A stretch of DNA of 64,000 bases from Coxiellaceae bacterium UBA6002. Its GTDB lineage: Bacteria; Pseudomonadota; Gammaproteobacteria; UBA6002. A model generated the notes under the pieces. It worked only from the letters and a program-made list of their open reading frames with translations. It was not told the origin of the DNA and searched no databases. A program made the position numbers and the translations under genes. Numbering within the stretch: position 1 is the first letter of the stretch; every line of letters starts with the position of its first letter. This document shows, one piece after another, positions 35,720 to 46,600 of the stretch. The stretch covers positions 1 through 64,000 of the forward strand of contig DJAM01000086.1 of NCBI GenBank assembly GCA_002429595.1, in the 5' to 3' direction.

Positions 35720-37231
35720 CTAGTTTATTTTCATCCTATCCAAATCTCGAAAGCTAAAAGCTTCTTTCAAATGTTGGCACCCTATTGCAGTTGCCTGTTC
35801 TAAATCAGCAATAGTTCGTGCAACTTTAAGTATTTTATGAAAAGATCTTGCAGAAAAATTCATTTTTTTACAGGCTGTTTCGAAAAAATTTATTTCTTGT
35901 TCACTCAAGTGACAATATTGCTCGACCTCTTGACCCGTTAATAATGCGTTAACTTTTCCAGCCCGTTCTGTTTGTTGTTTGCGAGCCGTAACAACACGTT
36001 CTAAAATAGTGCGACTATCAGGGACATTTTCTTGAGATTTTCTGGTTAACACAAACGGATCGATGGTTTGTAAATTTGTCTGGATATCAATTCGATCTAG
36101 CAATGGTCCTGATATCCTAGCCTGATATCGTTTAATACTTTCTGTTGGGCAGATACAATCAACAAATCGATTTCCAAAGTGCCCACAGGGGCAAGGGTTC
36201 ATTGCCGCAATCAATTGAAATTTAGCAGGATATTGTACTTGATGGCAGGCGCGTGCAATTGAAATAATTCCTGATTCTAACGGTTCGCGAAGGACTTCTA
36301 GAGCTTGGCGTTTAAATTCAGGTAATTCATCTAAAAAAAGGACACCATGATGTGCCAGCGAAATTTCACCAGGTTTGGGTGGGTTTCCGCCGCCAATTAA
36401 AGCATAACTCGAAGCGCTATGATGTGGCGCCCGAAATGGTCTTACCTTCCAAGTTTGCAACGATAGCGTCATATCCGAAATCGATTGTATGGCAGCTAAT
36501 TCGACAGCTTCGTCCTCTGTCATTGGGGGTAATATTCCCGGTAAGCAGTGACTTAATAATGTTTTACCAACCCCAGGTGGCCCAATTAACAATAAACTGT
36601 GTTGACCGGCTGCAGCGATTTCGAGCGCTCTTTTGGCATGGTGTTGACCTTTAACTTCTTTTAAATCTTGATAGTTTGGTGGATGTACAATTATTTTCGT
36701 TGCGCAATAATCCAGTTTGTTTTTTCCGAGCAGATGACCACAGACCTCGAGTAGATTACGAGCAGGTATTAATTGCACCTGACTAATAAGTCCTGCCTCT
36801 TCAATATTTTCAAGAGGTAGGATAAGTGTTTTATTGGTGTTTTTTGTTCCTAACGCAAAGGGTAAAGCTCCAGATATAGGTCGTAATTCACCAGTCAAAG
36901 ACAGTTCGCCAGCAAATTCGTAACTTACTAATTTATTTTTAGGGAGTTGATTGGATGCCGCTAAAATACCAAGCGCTATTGCCAAGTCATAACGACCTCC
37001 TTGTTTGGGAAGATCCGCCGGTCCTAAATTAACAGTAATGCGCTGATAGGGAAATTCAAAATGTGAATTTAGAATGGCACTTCTAACACGATCTTTGCTT
37101 TCTTTGACTGCAGTTTCAGGCAATCCAACAATATTAAACCGTGGCAGGCCTTTAGAGATATGGGTTTCAACCGTGACCACTGGCGTTAAAATGCCGATAT
37201 TTGCTCTGCTATACGTGATGGCAAGTGCCAT
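35720..37231 (-). CDS. comM: Mg-chelatase-like AAA ATPase ComM (YifB family)
   Basis: Hexameric helicase that promotes branch migration during natural transformation in Vibrio; widespread as YifB. The 503-residue protein begins MALAITYSRANIG at the ATG at 37231 (GAGGT upstream). An N-terminal Lon-like domain has NLGPADLPKQGGRYDLAIALG. The AAA+ module has Walker A GPPGVGKT near 212-219, Walker B FLDELPEF near 290, and a CxxG-type zinc cluster NPCPCGHFGN, followed by C-terminal helical bundle. An earlier start at 37249 is less likely. Natural transformation cannot be concluded from this gene alone. Confidence 0.93.
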   Translation of the reverse strand: MALAITYSRANIGILTPVVTVETHISKGLPRFNIVGLPETAVKESKDRVRSAILNSHFEFPYQRITVNLGPADLPKQGGRYDLAIALGILAASNQLPKNKLVSYEFAGELSLTGELRPISGALPFALGTKNTNKTLILPLENIEEAGLISQVQLIPARNLLEVCGHLLGKNKLDYCATKIIVHPPNYQDLKEVKGQHHAKRALEIAAAGQHSLLLIGPPGVGKTLLSHCLPGILPPMTEDEAVELAAIQSISDMTLSLQTWKVRPFRAPHHSASSYALIGGGNPPKPGEISLAHHGVLFLDELPEFKRQALEVLREPLESGIISIARACHQVQYPAKFQLIAAMNPCPCGHFGNRFVDCICPTESIKRYQARISGPLLDRIDIQTNLQTIDPFVLTRKSQENVPDSRTILERVVTARKQQTERAGKVNALLTGQEVEQYCHLSEQEINFFETACKKMNFSARSFHKILKVARTIADLEQATAIGCQHLKEAFSFRDLDRMKIN

Positions 37232-37313
37232 GCCTAGACCTCGTTGCATTTCAAAAAATACAACCTTAAGATATTAATTGGCATGCTACAATTCGTAAAA
37301 ATTACGGTATAAA

Positions 37314-37580
37314 TTAGGTATCATCTTTCTGAATTTGGTTTTGTTGCTGTTCATAGAGTTTTATTTTCTCTTCCAGAAGCTTAATTTTTTCTCGAGCTCT
37401 TTCGAGTAGTCTTGCCTGAACATCAAACTCTTCTCGAGAAACAAGGTCTAATTTAGAGAAAATTGTTTGCAAGGTGCTACGAATGTTTTTCTCAAATTCT
37501 TCGCGCAGCACATGAATATTAGAAGGTATTAGATTCGAAAGTTGTTTGGCTAAGTTATCAAAAAATTTAGGGTCTAACAT
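37314..37580 (-). CDS. ubiK: Ubiquinone biosynthesis accessory factor UbiK (BMFP family)
   Basis: An 88-residue helical protein (YqiC/BMFP family). It has DPKFFDNLAKQLSNLIP at the start, a central VSREEFDVQARLLERAREKIKLLEEKI coiled-coil, and a Gln-rich acidic tail. In E. coli and Salmonella the homologue supports the Ubi complex and has membrane-fusogenic activity in vitro. The C-terminal coiled coil and the length fit well. It is monocistronic or weakly linked to comM, 82 bp away. Confidence 0.85.
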   Translation of the reverse strand: MLDPKFFDNLAKQLSNLIPSNIHVLREEFEKNIRSTLQTIFSKLDLVSREEFDVQARLLERAREKIKLLEEKIKLYEQQQNQIQKDDT

Positions 37581-37659
37581 TTTGTTCCCTTATCCAAATT
37601 AGTTTATTAAAATAGAATAAAATACCAAGTGCTATTGTACATTTATTACTGGATTAAAC

Positions 37660-37971
37660 ATGAAGCAGATTAAACCGAATTGGAGTATTGCGCAACAAAT
37701 TTCCCGGCGCCACACCTTAGTTTCTTTTGGTATCTCCATACCATTTTTTTTAAGTGTAATCTTTCTTACCATTGTCGCATTGAAAATCAGTGGGGTACCA
37801 AACCCGGGACTTGTGTTACGTAATTTTGTTGAGTTGCATAAATCGAGCGTTTATACCACTGTTCTTCTTATTCATTTTATCCCAATTAATTTTTATGCAA
37901 TTATTCAAGTCTTCAAAAGTAGCTACCCGAAATTTGACATAAAAATTATTTCTAAAGAACAGGTTACATGA
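37660..37971 (+). CDS. Small membrane protein of unknown function
   Basis: A 103-residue protein that I do not recognise. Two strongly hydrophobic stretches are visible: GISIPFFLSVIFLTIVALKI (about 26-45) and YTTVLLIHFIPINFYAIIQV (about 66-85), separated by a polar loop with the only Asn-Pro-Gly. The N-terminus is basic. No homology-based function can be given. It precedes metK on the same strand but is separated from it by 183 bp that hold a palindromic repeat, so it is probably a separate unit. Confidence 0.55.
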   Translation: MKQIKPNWSIAQQISRRHTLVSFGISIPFFLSVIFLTIVALKISGVPNPGLVLRNFVELHKSSVYTTVLLIHFIPINFYAIIQVFKSSYPKFDIKIISKEQVT

Positions 37972-38061
37972 CATTGGGTTGTAAAATCGTTACACTTTCT
38001 GTTTGAACCGATCGTAATCCTGTTGGTGACTCGTGCCCATTCCCCAGAGCTGCTACCAAGA

Positions 38062-38130
38062 TGGGTTCCCGCCTTCGCGGGAATGACACAGCTGCGCGGG
38101 AATGGCACAGCTAGACGGGAATGACAGGAA
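38062..38130. repeat. GTCATTCCCGC-family repeat with three 19-bp units
   Basis: A hairpin (GGGTTCCCGC at about 38064-38073 with GCGGGAATGAC at 38077 onward) is followed by tandem 19-bp units at 38074-38092, 38093-38111 and 38112-38130. Each contains CGGGAATGxCA, the first two ending CACAGC. It lies just before the metK start region. The same tandem layout is at 53-90. Confidence 0.75.
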
Positions 38131-38154
38131 TAACTTCACTAAGTTAGGAAAACC

Positions 38155-39348
38155 ATGAGCAACGAATTTTTATTTACGTCGGAATCAGTTTCCGAAGGAC
38201 ATCCCGATAAAATCGCTGATCAGATATCTGATGGTGTTTTGGATGCAATCTTAGAACAGGATAAAAACAGTCGGGTTGCTTGTGAAACCATGGTTAAAAC
38301 AGGCATGGTTTTAGTCGCCGGAGAAATTACCACTTCAGCATGGGTTGATATCGAACATTTATCACGGTCGATTATTAATGATATTGGCTATAACAGTGCT
38401 GATCTAGGTTTTGATGGCAATTCTTGTTCAATTTTAACCGCGATTGGCAAACAATCCGCTGATATTGCAAGAGGCGTTGATCACAGAGAGGACGCGGAAT
38501 TAGGAGCAGGCGACCAAGGTATTATGTTTGGTTATGCAACTAATGAAACAGACATGTTGATGCCAGCTCCTATCTATTATGCACATTTATTAATGGAAAA
38601 GCAGGCATCTGTTAGGAAATCCAAGCAGCTGCCATGGCTTAGACCTGATGCCAAAAGTCAGGTAACTTTTCGCTATGTGGATGACAAACCTGTTGCTATT
38701 GAGGCTGTTGTGCTTTCAACTCAACATTCACCTGATATTGATCAAAAAACGTTAGCGCAAGCTGTGATTGAAGAAGTTATTAAACCTGTTATTCCTTCGC
38801 ATTTTTTGACGAAAGACACTCAATATTTTATCAATCCAACAGGTCGGTTTGTCATCGGTGGGCCTCTTGGAGATTGTGGTTTAACAGGTCGTAAGATCAT
38901 GGTAGATACTTATGGCGGAATGGCTCACCATGGAGGGGGTTGTTTTTCAGGGAAGGATCCTTCCAAAGTGGATCGTTCTGCAGCCTATGCATGTCGCTAT
39001 ATTGCTAAGAATATCGTTGCCGCAGGTCTTGCAGATCGTTGCGAAATCCAAATTTCATACGCGATTGGAATTCCAGATCCAGTCTCAATCTATGTAAATA
39101 CTTTCGGTACCGGTAGGATCTTGAATAAAGATATTATTCGCCTGATAAAAGAAAACTTTAATTTAAGGCCTTCTGGCATAATCACTATGCTTAATCTATT
39201 AAGACCTATTTATAAAGCAACCGCTTCTTATGGCCATTTTGGTCGAAAAAATCCTGATTTTACTTGGGAAAAACTAGATAAAGTTGATCAATTGAAAGAA
39301 GCGGCAGCTAACTGTAAACAAATTATAAAGGAATCTGAAAATGTCTAA
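38155..39348 (+). CDS. metK: S-adenosylmethionine synthetase
   Basis: Makes S-adenosylmethionine from methionine and ATP; cytoplasmic tetramer. The 397-residue protein opens with [22 protein letters not shown] (about 5-26). It has [16 protein letters not shown] near 118 and [26 protein letters not shown] near 262 (the lysine-rich phosphate site). Length is slightly above the E. coli enzyme (384). It overlaps ahcY by 8 nt, forming a methyl-cycle operon. I saw no recognisable SAM- or SAH-riboswitch in the 183-bp upstream region, which holds a dispersed repeat instead. Confidence 0.97.
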   Translation: MSNEFLFTSESVSEGHPDKIADQISDGVLDAILEQDKNSRVACETMVKTGMVLVAGEITTSAWVDIEHLSRSIINDIGYNSADLGFDGNSCSILTAIGKQSADIARGVDHREDAELGAGDQGIMFGYATNETDMLMPAPIYYAHLLMEKQASVRKSKQLPWLRPDAKSQVTFRYVDDKPVAIEAVVLSTQHSPDIDQKTLAQAVIEEVIKPVIPSHFLTKDTQYFINPTGRFVIGGPLGDCGLTGRKIMVDTYGGMAHHGGGCFSGKDPSKVDRSAAYACRYIAKNIVAAGLADRCEIQISYAIGIPDPVSIYVNTFGTGRILNKDIIRLIKENFNLRPSGIITMLNLLRPIYKATASYGHFGRKNPDFTWEKLDKVDQLKEAAANCKQIIKESENV

Positions 39349-40642
39349 TGTTGCTGAAGTGGTACACGATTATAAAGTTGCCAATATTGATTTAGCAGAG
39401 TGGGGCCGCAAAGAAATCGCTATTGCTGAAACAGAAATGCCGGGTCTCATGGCAATTAGAAAAGAATTCGGAAATCAAAAACCACTTACCGGTGCACGTA
39501 TTGCTGGTTGTTTACATATGACAATCCAAACAGCAGTGCTAATTGAAACATTATTAATGCTAGGCGCTGAAGTAAGATGGTCTTCTTGTAACATTTTTTC
39601 AACACAGGATCATGCTGCTGCAGCGATGGCAGCACGAGGCGTACCAGTGTTTGCCTGGAAAGGCGAAACTGAGGAAGAATATTGGTGGTGCGTAGAGCAA
39701 ACCATACAAGGCCCAGATGGCTGGACACCCAATCTATTGTTAGATGATGGCGGTGATTTAACCCACATCATTCATGCTAATCACACTGATTTAGTCGGTA
39801 AGATTAAAGGCGTTTCAGAAGAAACCACCACCGGTGTCAGAATCCTTTATGATATGGACCGTAAAAAAACCTTAAAAATGCCGGCCATTAATGTCAACGA
39901 CTCAGTAACGAAGTCTAAATTTGACAACTTATATGGCTGTAGAGAATCTCTAGTAGATGGTATTAAGAGAGCGACCTCCGTTATGATCGCCGGCAAAATT
40001 GCAGTTGTTTTAGGATATGGAGAAGTTGGTAAGGGCTGTGCTCAAGCACTAAAAGGTTTAGGAGCCCAAGTCTGGATAACCGAGATCGATCCAATTTGTG
40101 CTTTACAGGCAGCGATGGAAGGTTATCGCGTTGTTACGATGGATGAAGCTGCAAGCGTTGCAGACATATTTGTGACCGCAACAGGTAATGTCCGTGTCAT
40201 TAACCACGATCATATGTTAGCAATGAAGAACGAAGCAATCGTTTGTAACATCGGTCACTTCGATTCTGAAATAGATATCGCTTCTTTGAAAAATTATCAG
40301 TGGGATAACATCAAGCCTCAGGTCGATCATGTCATTTTTCCAAATGGTAAACGACTGATCATCCTGGCAGAAGGCCGACTTGTAAACTTAGGGTGTGCAT
40401 CAGGTCATCCAAGTTTTGTGATGTCTACTTCTTTTACGAACCAAGTGCTAGCTCAAATCGAGTTGTGGCAAAATGAATACGCTATAGGCGTATATGTTCT
40501 ACCCAAGCGATTAGATGAAAAAGTCGCCGAACTTCATCTTGGGAAGCTTGGTGCTAAGCTCACCAAGTTAACAGTCGAGCAGGCTAATTATTTGGGATTG
40601 TCAGCGGAAGGACCGTTTAAACCAGATCATTATAGGTATTAA
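39341..40642 (+). CDS. ahcY: Adenosylhomocysteinase
   Basis: NAD-dependent hydrolysis of S-adenosylhomocysteine to adenosine and homocysteine. The 433-residue protein has [38 protein letters not shown] (about 60-98), [22 protein letters not shown] near 206, the NAD Rossmann motif [11 protein letters not shown] near 230 and the C-terminal KPDHYRY. The final lysine and tyrosine, needed for the neighbouring subunit's NAD site, are kept. It shares an 8-nt overlap with metK and so completes the SAM cycle in one operon. Confidence 0.97.
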   Translation: MSNVAEVVHDYKVANIDLAEWGRKEIAIAETEMPGLMAIRKEFGNQKPLTGARIAGCLHMTIQTAVLIETLLMLGAEVRWSSCNIFSTQDHAAAAMAARGVPVFAWKGETEEEYWWCVEQTIQGPDGWTPNLLLDDGGDLTHIIHANHTDLVGKIKGVSEETTTGVRILYDMDRKKTLKMPAINVNDSVTKSKFDNLYGCRESLVDGIKRATSVMIAGKIAVVLGYGEVGKGCAQALKGLGAQVWITEIDPICALQAAMEGYRVVTMDEAASVADIFVTATGNVRVINHDHMLAMKNEAIVCNIGHFDSEIDIASLKNYQWDNIKPQVDHVIFPNGKRLIILAEGRLVNLGCASGHPSFVMSTSFTNQVLAQIELWQNEYAIGVYVLPKRLDEKVAELHLGKLGAKLTKLTVEQANYLGLSAEGPFKPDHYRY

Positions 40643-40695
40643 ACTTATCCTCCCTCTCCCTTTCGTGTGTAGGAGAGAGAGTAAATGTATGTAAT

Positions 40696-40721
40696 GTCAT
40701 TCCCGCGCAGGCGGGAATGAC
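40696..40721. repeat. Compact palindrome, GTCATTCCCGC family
   Basis: An 11-bp perfect inverted repeat, GTCATTCCCGC (40696-40706) and its complement (40711-40721), with a 4-nt loop. It is the minimal member of the family and lies between ahcY and petA. An adjacent CCCTCTCCC remnant is at about 40652-40660. Confidence 0.8.
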
Positions 40722-40755
40722 AAGAAAGGATTCAGAAAGAATATTGAGGAATTTC

Positions 40756-41346
40756 ATGGAAGAAGAAGAGATTGACGAAAAACGTCGCGCTTTCTTGATC
40801 AAAGCCTCTGCTACTGTCGGCGCTGTGGGTGTTATTGCAACTGCAGTACCTTTCGTCGCATCGATGTTGCCAAGTGAAGATGTCCTGGAAGCAGGTGCCC
40901 CAGTAAAAATCAGTATTGGTGAACTTAAGCCTGGTCAGCAATTAACTATCATGTGGCGTAGCAAGCCAATTTGGATTATCCGTCGTACTCCCGAAGAAGT
41001 TCAAAGTTTAGCACTTGATGAAGGATTGCTAAGAGATCCTAACTCTGATGTCGATCAACAACCACCCTATGCTCGAAACCGTTATCGTTCAATTAAGCCA
41101 GAAATTTTAGTATTGGTTGGGATATGCACCCACTTAGGTTGTATTCCAACATATCGACCGGATCCAAACAGTGTCCAAAGAGGATGGCCTGGCGGTTTTT
41201 ATTGCAGTTGCCATGGCTCTAAATTCGATATGGCTGGACGCGTTTTTAAAGGCGTTCCGGCTCCGATCAATTTGGAAGTCCCTTCTTATTCTTTCATTGA
41301 TGATAATACCTTGTTAGTCGGCGTTGATTATCCAAAAAAAGCGTAG
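40756..41346 (+). CDS. petA: Ubiquinol-cytochrome c reductase, Rieske iron-sulfur subunit
   Basis: Carries the 2Fe-2S cluster of the bc1 complex. The 196-residue protein has an N-terminal KRRAFLIKASATVGAVGVIA anchor (twin-arginine at 10-11, TAT-like), and the two cluster motifs CTHLGC (124-129) and CSCHGS (150-155), with the Pro-loop GVPAPINLEVP behind. All Cys and His ligands are kept. The ATG at 40756 is preferred as GAGGA lies 5 nt upstream; an earlier frame start at 40717 falls at the edge of the palindrome. It is first in petABC. Confidence 0.95.
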   Translation: MEEEEIDEKRRAFLIKASATVGAVGVIATAVPFVASMLPSEDVLEAGAPVKISIGELKPGQQLTIMWRSKPIWIIRRTPEEVQSLALDEGLLRDPNSDVDQQPPYARNRYRSIKPEILVLVGICTHLGCIPTYRPDPNSVQRGWPGGFYCSCHGSKFDMAGRVFKGVPAPINLEVPSYSFIDDNTLLVGVDYPKKA

Positions 41347-41355
41347 GGGCAAAAG

Positions 41356-42618
41356 ATGACTGTGGTAGCTTTAAAAAACTGGATTAATAAAAGATTTCCC
41401 TTGAGAAGTTTTTGGAAAAGTAATTTTACAGAATACTACGCGCCTAAAAATCTCAATTTCTGGTATTACTTCGGTGCATTTTCTTTGGTGGTATTGCTTA
41501 ATCAAATCGTCACCGGGATTTGGATGGCAATGCACTATATTCCAACAGGTAACGAGGCTTTTACTTCCATCGAAAATACTATGCGCTATGTTAACTATGG
41601 TTGGCTGCTTCGCTATCTGCATTCAACCGGCGCATCAGCTTTTTTTGTCGTAATTTATTTACATATCTATCGCTGTATTATGTATGGCTCCTATAAAGCC
41701 CCACGCGAACTATTATGGCTACTAGGTGTTTCGCTCTATATTTTGCTAATGGCGGAAGCCTATACAGGTTATGTACTTCCTTGGGGGCAGATGTCTTTTT
41801 GGGCAAGTCGTGTGATCAGCAATATTTTTATGGCGATTCCATTTATTGGAGAGCCTTTTGGTGCTTGGTTTATTGGAGATTTTTCGGTATCTGCTGTAAC
41901 GTTACACCGATTTTTTGCATATCATGTTATCGGTATCCCTCTCATTATCATTACTTTTGTCGTCATGCATCTTCTCGCTTTAAGAAAAGTAGGATCGAAT
42001 AATCCCGATGGTGTTGAAATAAAAGAAAACTTAGATGCTAATCAAAAACCCAAAGATGGCATTCCGTTTCATCCCTATTACACAATAAAAGACTTAGTTG
42101 GTGTCATTGTGTTTTTGTTTGTTTTTTGCGTCATCGTTTTCTATTTCCCAACGTTTAATGGACTTTTCTTAGAACCAGAAAATTTCGTGCCATCAAATCC
42201 ATTAAAAACACCAGTCCATATCGCACCTGCGTGGTATTTGACCGCATTTTATGCAATTTTAAGAGCAATCCCTAATAAATTGATGGGTATTTTTGCTCTA
42301 GCCCTTTCCATTGCAATTTTATTTGTCTTGCCGTGGTTAGATCGAAGTCCAGTTAAATCAATTCGCTATAAAGGCATACTGTCAAAAATTGCTTTGACAG
42401 TTTTTGTCATTAGTTTTATTGGCCTGTCTTATTTAGGGTTACAGCCTGTCAGTGATGTAAACGTTTGGTTGAGTCGTTTATTCGCTCTTGGCTACTTTGG
42501 ATTTTTTCTGCTCATGCCATTTTATACGCGCTATGAAAAAACATTGACGCCTCCTGAAAGGTTAACACGAAAACAATTCCGCTTATTTGGGTTTGATAAA
42601 GATGAGTCAAATAAATAG
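41356..42618 (+). CDS. petB: Cytochrome b of the bc1 complex
   Basis: Membrane diheme quinol oxidase subunit (420 residues). The four haem-ligand histidines are on helices two and four: RYLHSTGASAFFVVIYLHIYR near 90-110 and RFFAYHVIGIPLIIITFVVMHLLAL near 190-215. The Q-site sequence PWGQMSFW is near 138, and PEWY is replaced by the variant PAWYLTAFYAILRAIPNK. Eight membrane helices are expected, and the C-terminal extension (TPPERLTRKQFRLFGF) is cytoplasmic. Nine nucleotides separate it from petA, and petC overlaps its end by 17 nt. Confidence 0.95.
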   Translation: MTVVALKNWINKRFPLRSFWKSNFTEYYAPKNLNFWYYFGAFSLVVLLNQIVTGIWMAMHYIPTGNEAFTSIENTMRYVNYGWLLRYLHSTGASAFFVVIYLHIYRCIMYGSYKAPRELLWLLGVSLYILLMAEAYTGYVLPWGQMSFWASRVISNIFMAIPFIGEPFGAWFIGDFSVSAVTLHRFFAYHVIGIPLIIITFVVMHLLALRKVGSNNPDGVEIKENLDANQKPKDGIPFHPYYTIKDLVGVIVFLFVFCVIVFYFPTFNGLFLEPENFVPSNPLKTPVHIAPAWYLTAFYAILRAIPNKLMGIFALALSIAILFVLPWLDRSPVKSIRYKGILSKIALTVFVISFIGLSYLGLQPVSDVNVWLSRLFALGYFGFFLLMPFYTRYEKTLTPPERLTRKQFRLFGFDKDESNK

Positions 42619-43354
42619 TTTGAGAAATAATCGCTATCAAAAGCTATTCATTTGCCTTGTAGCGATGCTCGTTTGGTTTTTTGATGGAGTATCGCAAGTA
42701 GTCTTCGCAGAAGAAGAGTCCATTGTTTTAGAACAAGCCAAAATTGACACCCATGATCCCGCGAGTATTCAACGAGGGGCACAGGCCTTTGCGAATTATT
42801 GCTTAGTTTGTCACACCTTGGATTTTATGGAGCACGATCCCTTTGCTAAGCGGGCTGGAATCACCCCCAATCGAATGCCAGATAAAAACAAAAAATGGTG
42901 GTTCGGTGCGGTGCCGCCCAATTTGACACTCATCACTAGGATTCGCAGCGCTGATTGGCTGTATACCTACTTACATTCGTTTTATAAAGATGCCTCTCGC
43001 CCAATCGGTAGTAATAATCTTCTGCAGCCCAACGTTAACATGCCTGACCCCTTTGTGGCATTGCAAGGGGAACAGCAGCTAGTTGTTAGAAGTCATGCGC
43101 TATATCAAGAAAATCCACTCTTCTCCACAAAAGAGCATTATTACACTATCTTAGAATTAACCCGGCAGGGTAGTCTGAATCCAGACCAATTTGACCATAT
43201 GATCAACGACTTAGTGAACTTTTTGGTTTACGCAGGCGAACCAAAGAAATTTACCCGGGAAAACATGGGGATCGGGGTCCTCATCTTCTTAGCAATCCTT
43301 TTTATCCTTCTTTTCTGGCTTAAGAAGTTGTACTGGAAAAAAATCAAACCTTAA
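42602..43354 (+). CDS. petC: Cytochrome c1 of the bc1 complex
   Basis: Membrane-anchored c-type cytochrome that receives electrons from Rieske and passes them on. The 250-residue protein has a signal-anchor (YQKLFICLVAMLVWFFDGVSQVVFA, about 11-35), the haem-binding CLVCH at 67-71, the axial methionine region NVNMPDPF near 145 and a C-terminal helix (about 222-242). The ATG at 42602 overlaps petB by 17 nt, while the in-frame start at 42587 would add six residues. The following 320 bp before the next gene contains a hairpin cluster. Confidence 0.94.
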   Translation: MSQINSLRNNRYQKLFICLVAMLVWFFDGVSQVVFAEEESIVLEQAKIDTHDPASIQRGAQAFANYCLVCHTLDFMEHDPFAKRAGITPNRMPDKNKKWWFGAVPPNLTLITRIRSADWLYTYLHSFYKDASRPIGSNNLLQPNVNMPDPFVALQGEQQLVVRSHALYQENPLFSTKEHYYTILELTRQGSLNPDQFDHMINDLVNFLVYAGEPKKFTRENMGIGVLIFLAILFILLFWLKKLYWKKIKP

Positions 43355-43382
43355 AGCGATGGGTTACTAGGGAGGCCATGCG

Positions 43383-43528
43383 GCGTGAAGTAATTCACGC
43401 TCGCATTCCTTATAAGAAAGCATTCCGCAAGCGAAATGCTGGGCCAATTCTCCCCCTGGTTACAAGCGAAAAATTATTTTTCGCGCCGCATTAAAACCAG
43501 GAAGCTATTACCTTTAAGGTAAATAGCT
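43383..43528. other. Four-hairpin cluster upstream of the giant gene
   Basis: Within 146 bp there are four stem-loops: GCGTGAA/TTCACGC (43383-43400), AGCATTCCGC/GCGAAATGCT with one mismatch (43419-43440), CCTGGTT/AACCAGG (43455-43501) enclosing GCGAAAAA/TTTTTCGC (43466-43484), and AGCTATTACCTT/AAGGTAAATAGCT with one bulge (43503-43528). No T-run follows any stem. It could be a structured RNA leader, a mobile repeat or a petC terminator complex. The whole gap 43355-43676 holds no gene that I can support. Confidence 0.55.
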
Positions 43529-43676
43529 GGAAAAAAATCAAATAATTTTGCTATTTTCTGGTATTATTGCTTCTTTGTTTAAGCCAATCAAATCTCTTTT
43601 CTGACAGGAGACTGTAAGCTCTTTGCTCTACATTGAGTCATGCTTTGGAAAATTAAATAAAATTAAGAGACAAGAC

Positions 43677-46600
43677 ATGCAATACAAAATTATTAATCCC
43701 TCGAGGTTTAGCAATGATGATGCAAAAAAAAATGCATTGTTAGTGTTTTACGCACGTTATTTTAAAATCGATCCTGCAGAAAAACTTAATTTCTCAAGGG
43801 GTTACTGGGAAGCAATTAAAAAGCCTAACTGGGAATCAACTGATAGGCCTAAGAAGAGTCTCTTTTTTACCTTAGATACCGTGTTAATGATTTATAACGA
43901 TGGTCTCATCGAAGAAGACATGGTGACTTTTTTACAGTTACTACAAAAGAACAATTTGCTACGCGCAGCATTTCTAGAGGTACTACAAAAAGAGGAGTTA
44001 GAAAAAGATTGGGAAAGGTTGTCTAGAGATGATTTAACCGAACGCTTTTTTGATGAATCAGAGGTGGTTGCACTGCAAGATCTACTTGCCGACGAAAGAG
44101 ACAAAGCTCGCAAGAGTTTTTGTAAGGTTTTTTTTGGAGAAAGTATTGGCCTGTTTCACAAGCACTGCCCGAGCTTAATAAACGAATTGAATGCTGAAAA
44201 TTTAAGAAAGTTAATTCTAAGCCATACTGCTGCATTTTCATTACTCAATGATCCTAGCTTGGCGCCAAGAATTGCAGCAGTTTTGCAAGATGACGACATC
44301 GGATTTTTATTTGCTTCGAAGGTAGAAAGTGTACGGCGAAGGCAGTATACCCGTTCGTTATTAACATTTTGTAGAACGTATAAAACAAATGTATTTATTG
44401 AATTTCTCAAGCTATATCAAAGAAGAATCCCGTCTGAGACATTAAATCAAGAATCTTATGATTATATTGAAGAGAACTTACTTTCCTGTGAATTTTATTT
44501 TGTAGAGTGGGTTGCTCAAAACTCACGGGTTTTCTTTGCTTATTATACAACACCACAACATTTCACAAGATTGTTAAGGTTTCCGGAAGATCCTTTAAAA
44601 TATTTAGCCAATATTCTGAGATCGAATATACCAATTGCTGAAATTCTGATGGATGCTGCCATTGGAGTGGTAGCAACATTACTAAGGCTTAAAAAAATTC
44701 CGGATCAAACGCTCGTTGATTTTTTGAAGCAATCAATCGTTAAGGACGAAACTTTTGCTTCAACACTAGCAAAACAAATTCGGTCACATCTATCTGAATT
44801 TGATACTAACCTACCATTTGATGCCGGCGATATCGTGGAGATTTTATTAAATCCTGCAATGCGTGCTTTAATAAAATTAACGCCAGAAGAGATTAAAGCT
44901 TATATACAACAACCGTCGTTACAATCATTACTTGATCGAATAATCTCAGAAGATGATGTTGTCTATACAAGATTAGAAGCTAATCTAGTAGGAAAAGTTG
45001 ACTTCCCATTGACGACAGGTCTTCGTGGTATGAAAGGAAGATTGGCTGTTTATTCCAGTGTCGAAGCATTGGAGAATAATCTCACAGCTTTTGAAGCCTT
45101 TGCTTTGGCTAATAGCAATGAATGGGATACTTTCAAAGATAGATTAATTCAGAGTAAAACGCCTCTACAGACCCTTAGTCATTTAATTTTTAGGTTACGA
45201 TTGGAATATGGTACACATTCTAAGTCTAGCTTTAGTGAATTCCTATGTGATCAATTTTTATCTGATAGATATTTTGAAGAATTCAAGAGAGATAGAAGTA
45301 ACCTGGAAATTTTGCTCTTCGTCGGCACTGGAGCTCAAATTGTAAATTGCGTAGCAAAAATATTTTCTGCATGTCGTAGTGCTGCGCAATTATCAGGTGC
45401 AGCGAGCCAGGCGAACATGGGTTTAAATGCTTTGCGAAGACATTTGTTAGGAAAATTAGCTCGAGGCTTTACTGAATTAAATAAACTTCTTTGCACGGTC
45501 AGCGTTACCAATATTTTAGAACTTCTGGAGCTATTTTGCGATAATCAGTTTTTAGAACATTTAAACTGTAAATTCTTTTTCCAGGCTCTAATGGCAAAAT
45601 CAGTTGCAGAACGCGTAGAAATTCTAAAGCGAAATGCAACTAGAGGATTAGTTCTTAAGATTTTAACCGAAAGTGCTTCGCATGGCTTTGATTTTTCATT
45701 AATGCGATTGTTGAATGATAGTCAAGATGTCGGTTTTTTATTCAAAGACCTTAGTGATAAAGATATATTGCAATGGTTAAATTCGGATCCATTTTCCGAA
45801 GCTATGATTACATTTATTTTCACACATTCAAGTTTTTCAGTCATTCGTCCTCGTTTAATCACTATTATCCAAAAAAATTGGGATGAAATACGAAATCGTA
45901 ATTTGTTGTATTATGTTTTCTGTAATCTAGCATTGCTATCTAAAGTGGTGGAAAAATTATCATTGGCAAGCTTGGTAAAATTTCTGATCAGTGACCTTGG
46001 TATGAAAACCATGGAATGCTTAGTGCTTCAGAGAATAGAAAGCCAACAAGCTTACTTGCCATTAATTTTTTCTTCGAACATTGTTGTGTTCGATGGTCTA
46101 GCTAAAGAATCAAATACGTTAATAGAGATCATTTGTACAAATGTTGCTTTTGGGCAATTAGTATTTATAGACTGGTGTCATTGCCCAATGTTCAATTTTA
46201 CTTTTGAAGAATTGCTTTACAGGCTCCTTTCTAAAGAGTGTTCAGAAGCACTGAATGCATATTTAAAGCTGAACAATTTTATTGCCTTGCTGCGATCGGT
46301 GGTTGAAAATTTGTCTCCGGAGCTACAAGCAAAGATTAATCAGTACTGCTTAGCGCCACCTCGAGAGTCTTCAAACCACAGTAGAATAGTTAGAGAGGGA
46401 TCAAAGGGGTCTCTTATCCGAAATAAGCTAGTTAGGTCAGATTCTGCCAGCAATCTTGTATTGCAAAGACAACATAATAATCTATGCGAGGCTGCTAAAG
46501 AGGTTAGTTATATTCACGACAAAATAAGGCGAGGTGATTTTGGGGCGGCTGTTGCAGAGATGAAAAGTGAGATGGATCGAGCCGATGGAAAATTAAGTCC

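Noticed and set aside
38062..38130. CRISPR-like array from the tandem 19-bp units
   Set aside because: The units are contiguous without spacers, and no cas gene is present in the window.
37972..38154. A SAM or SAH riboswitch upstream of metK-ahcY
   Set aside because: The region contains only the GTCATTCCCGC-family repeat and no recognisable riboswitch core.
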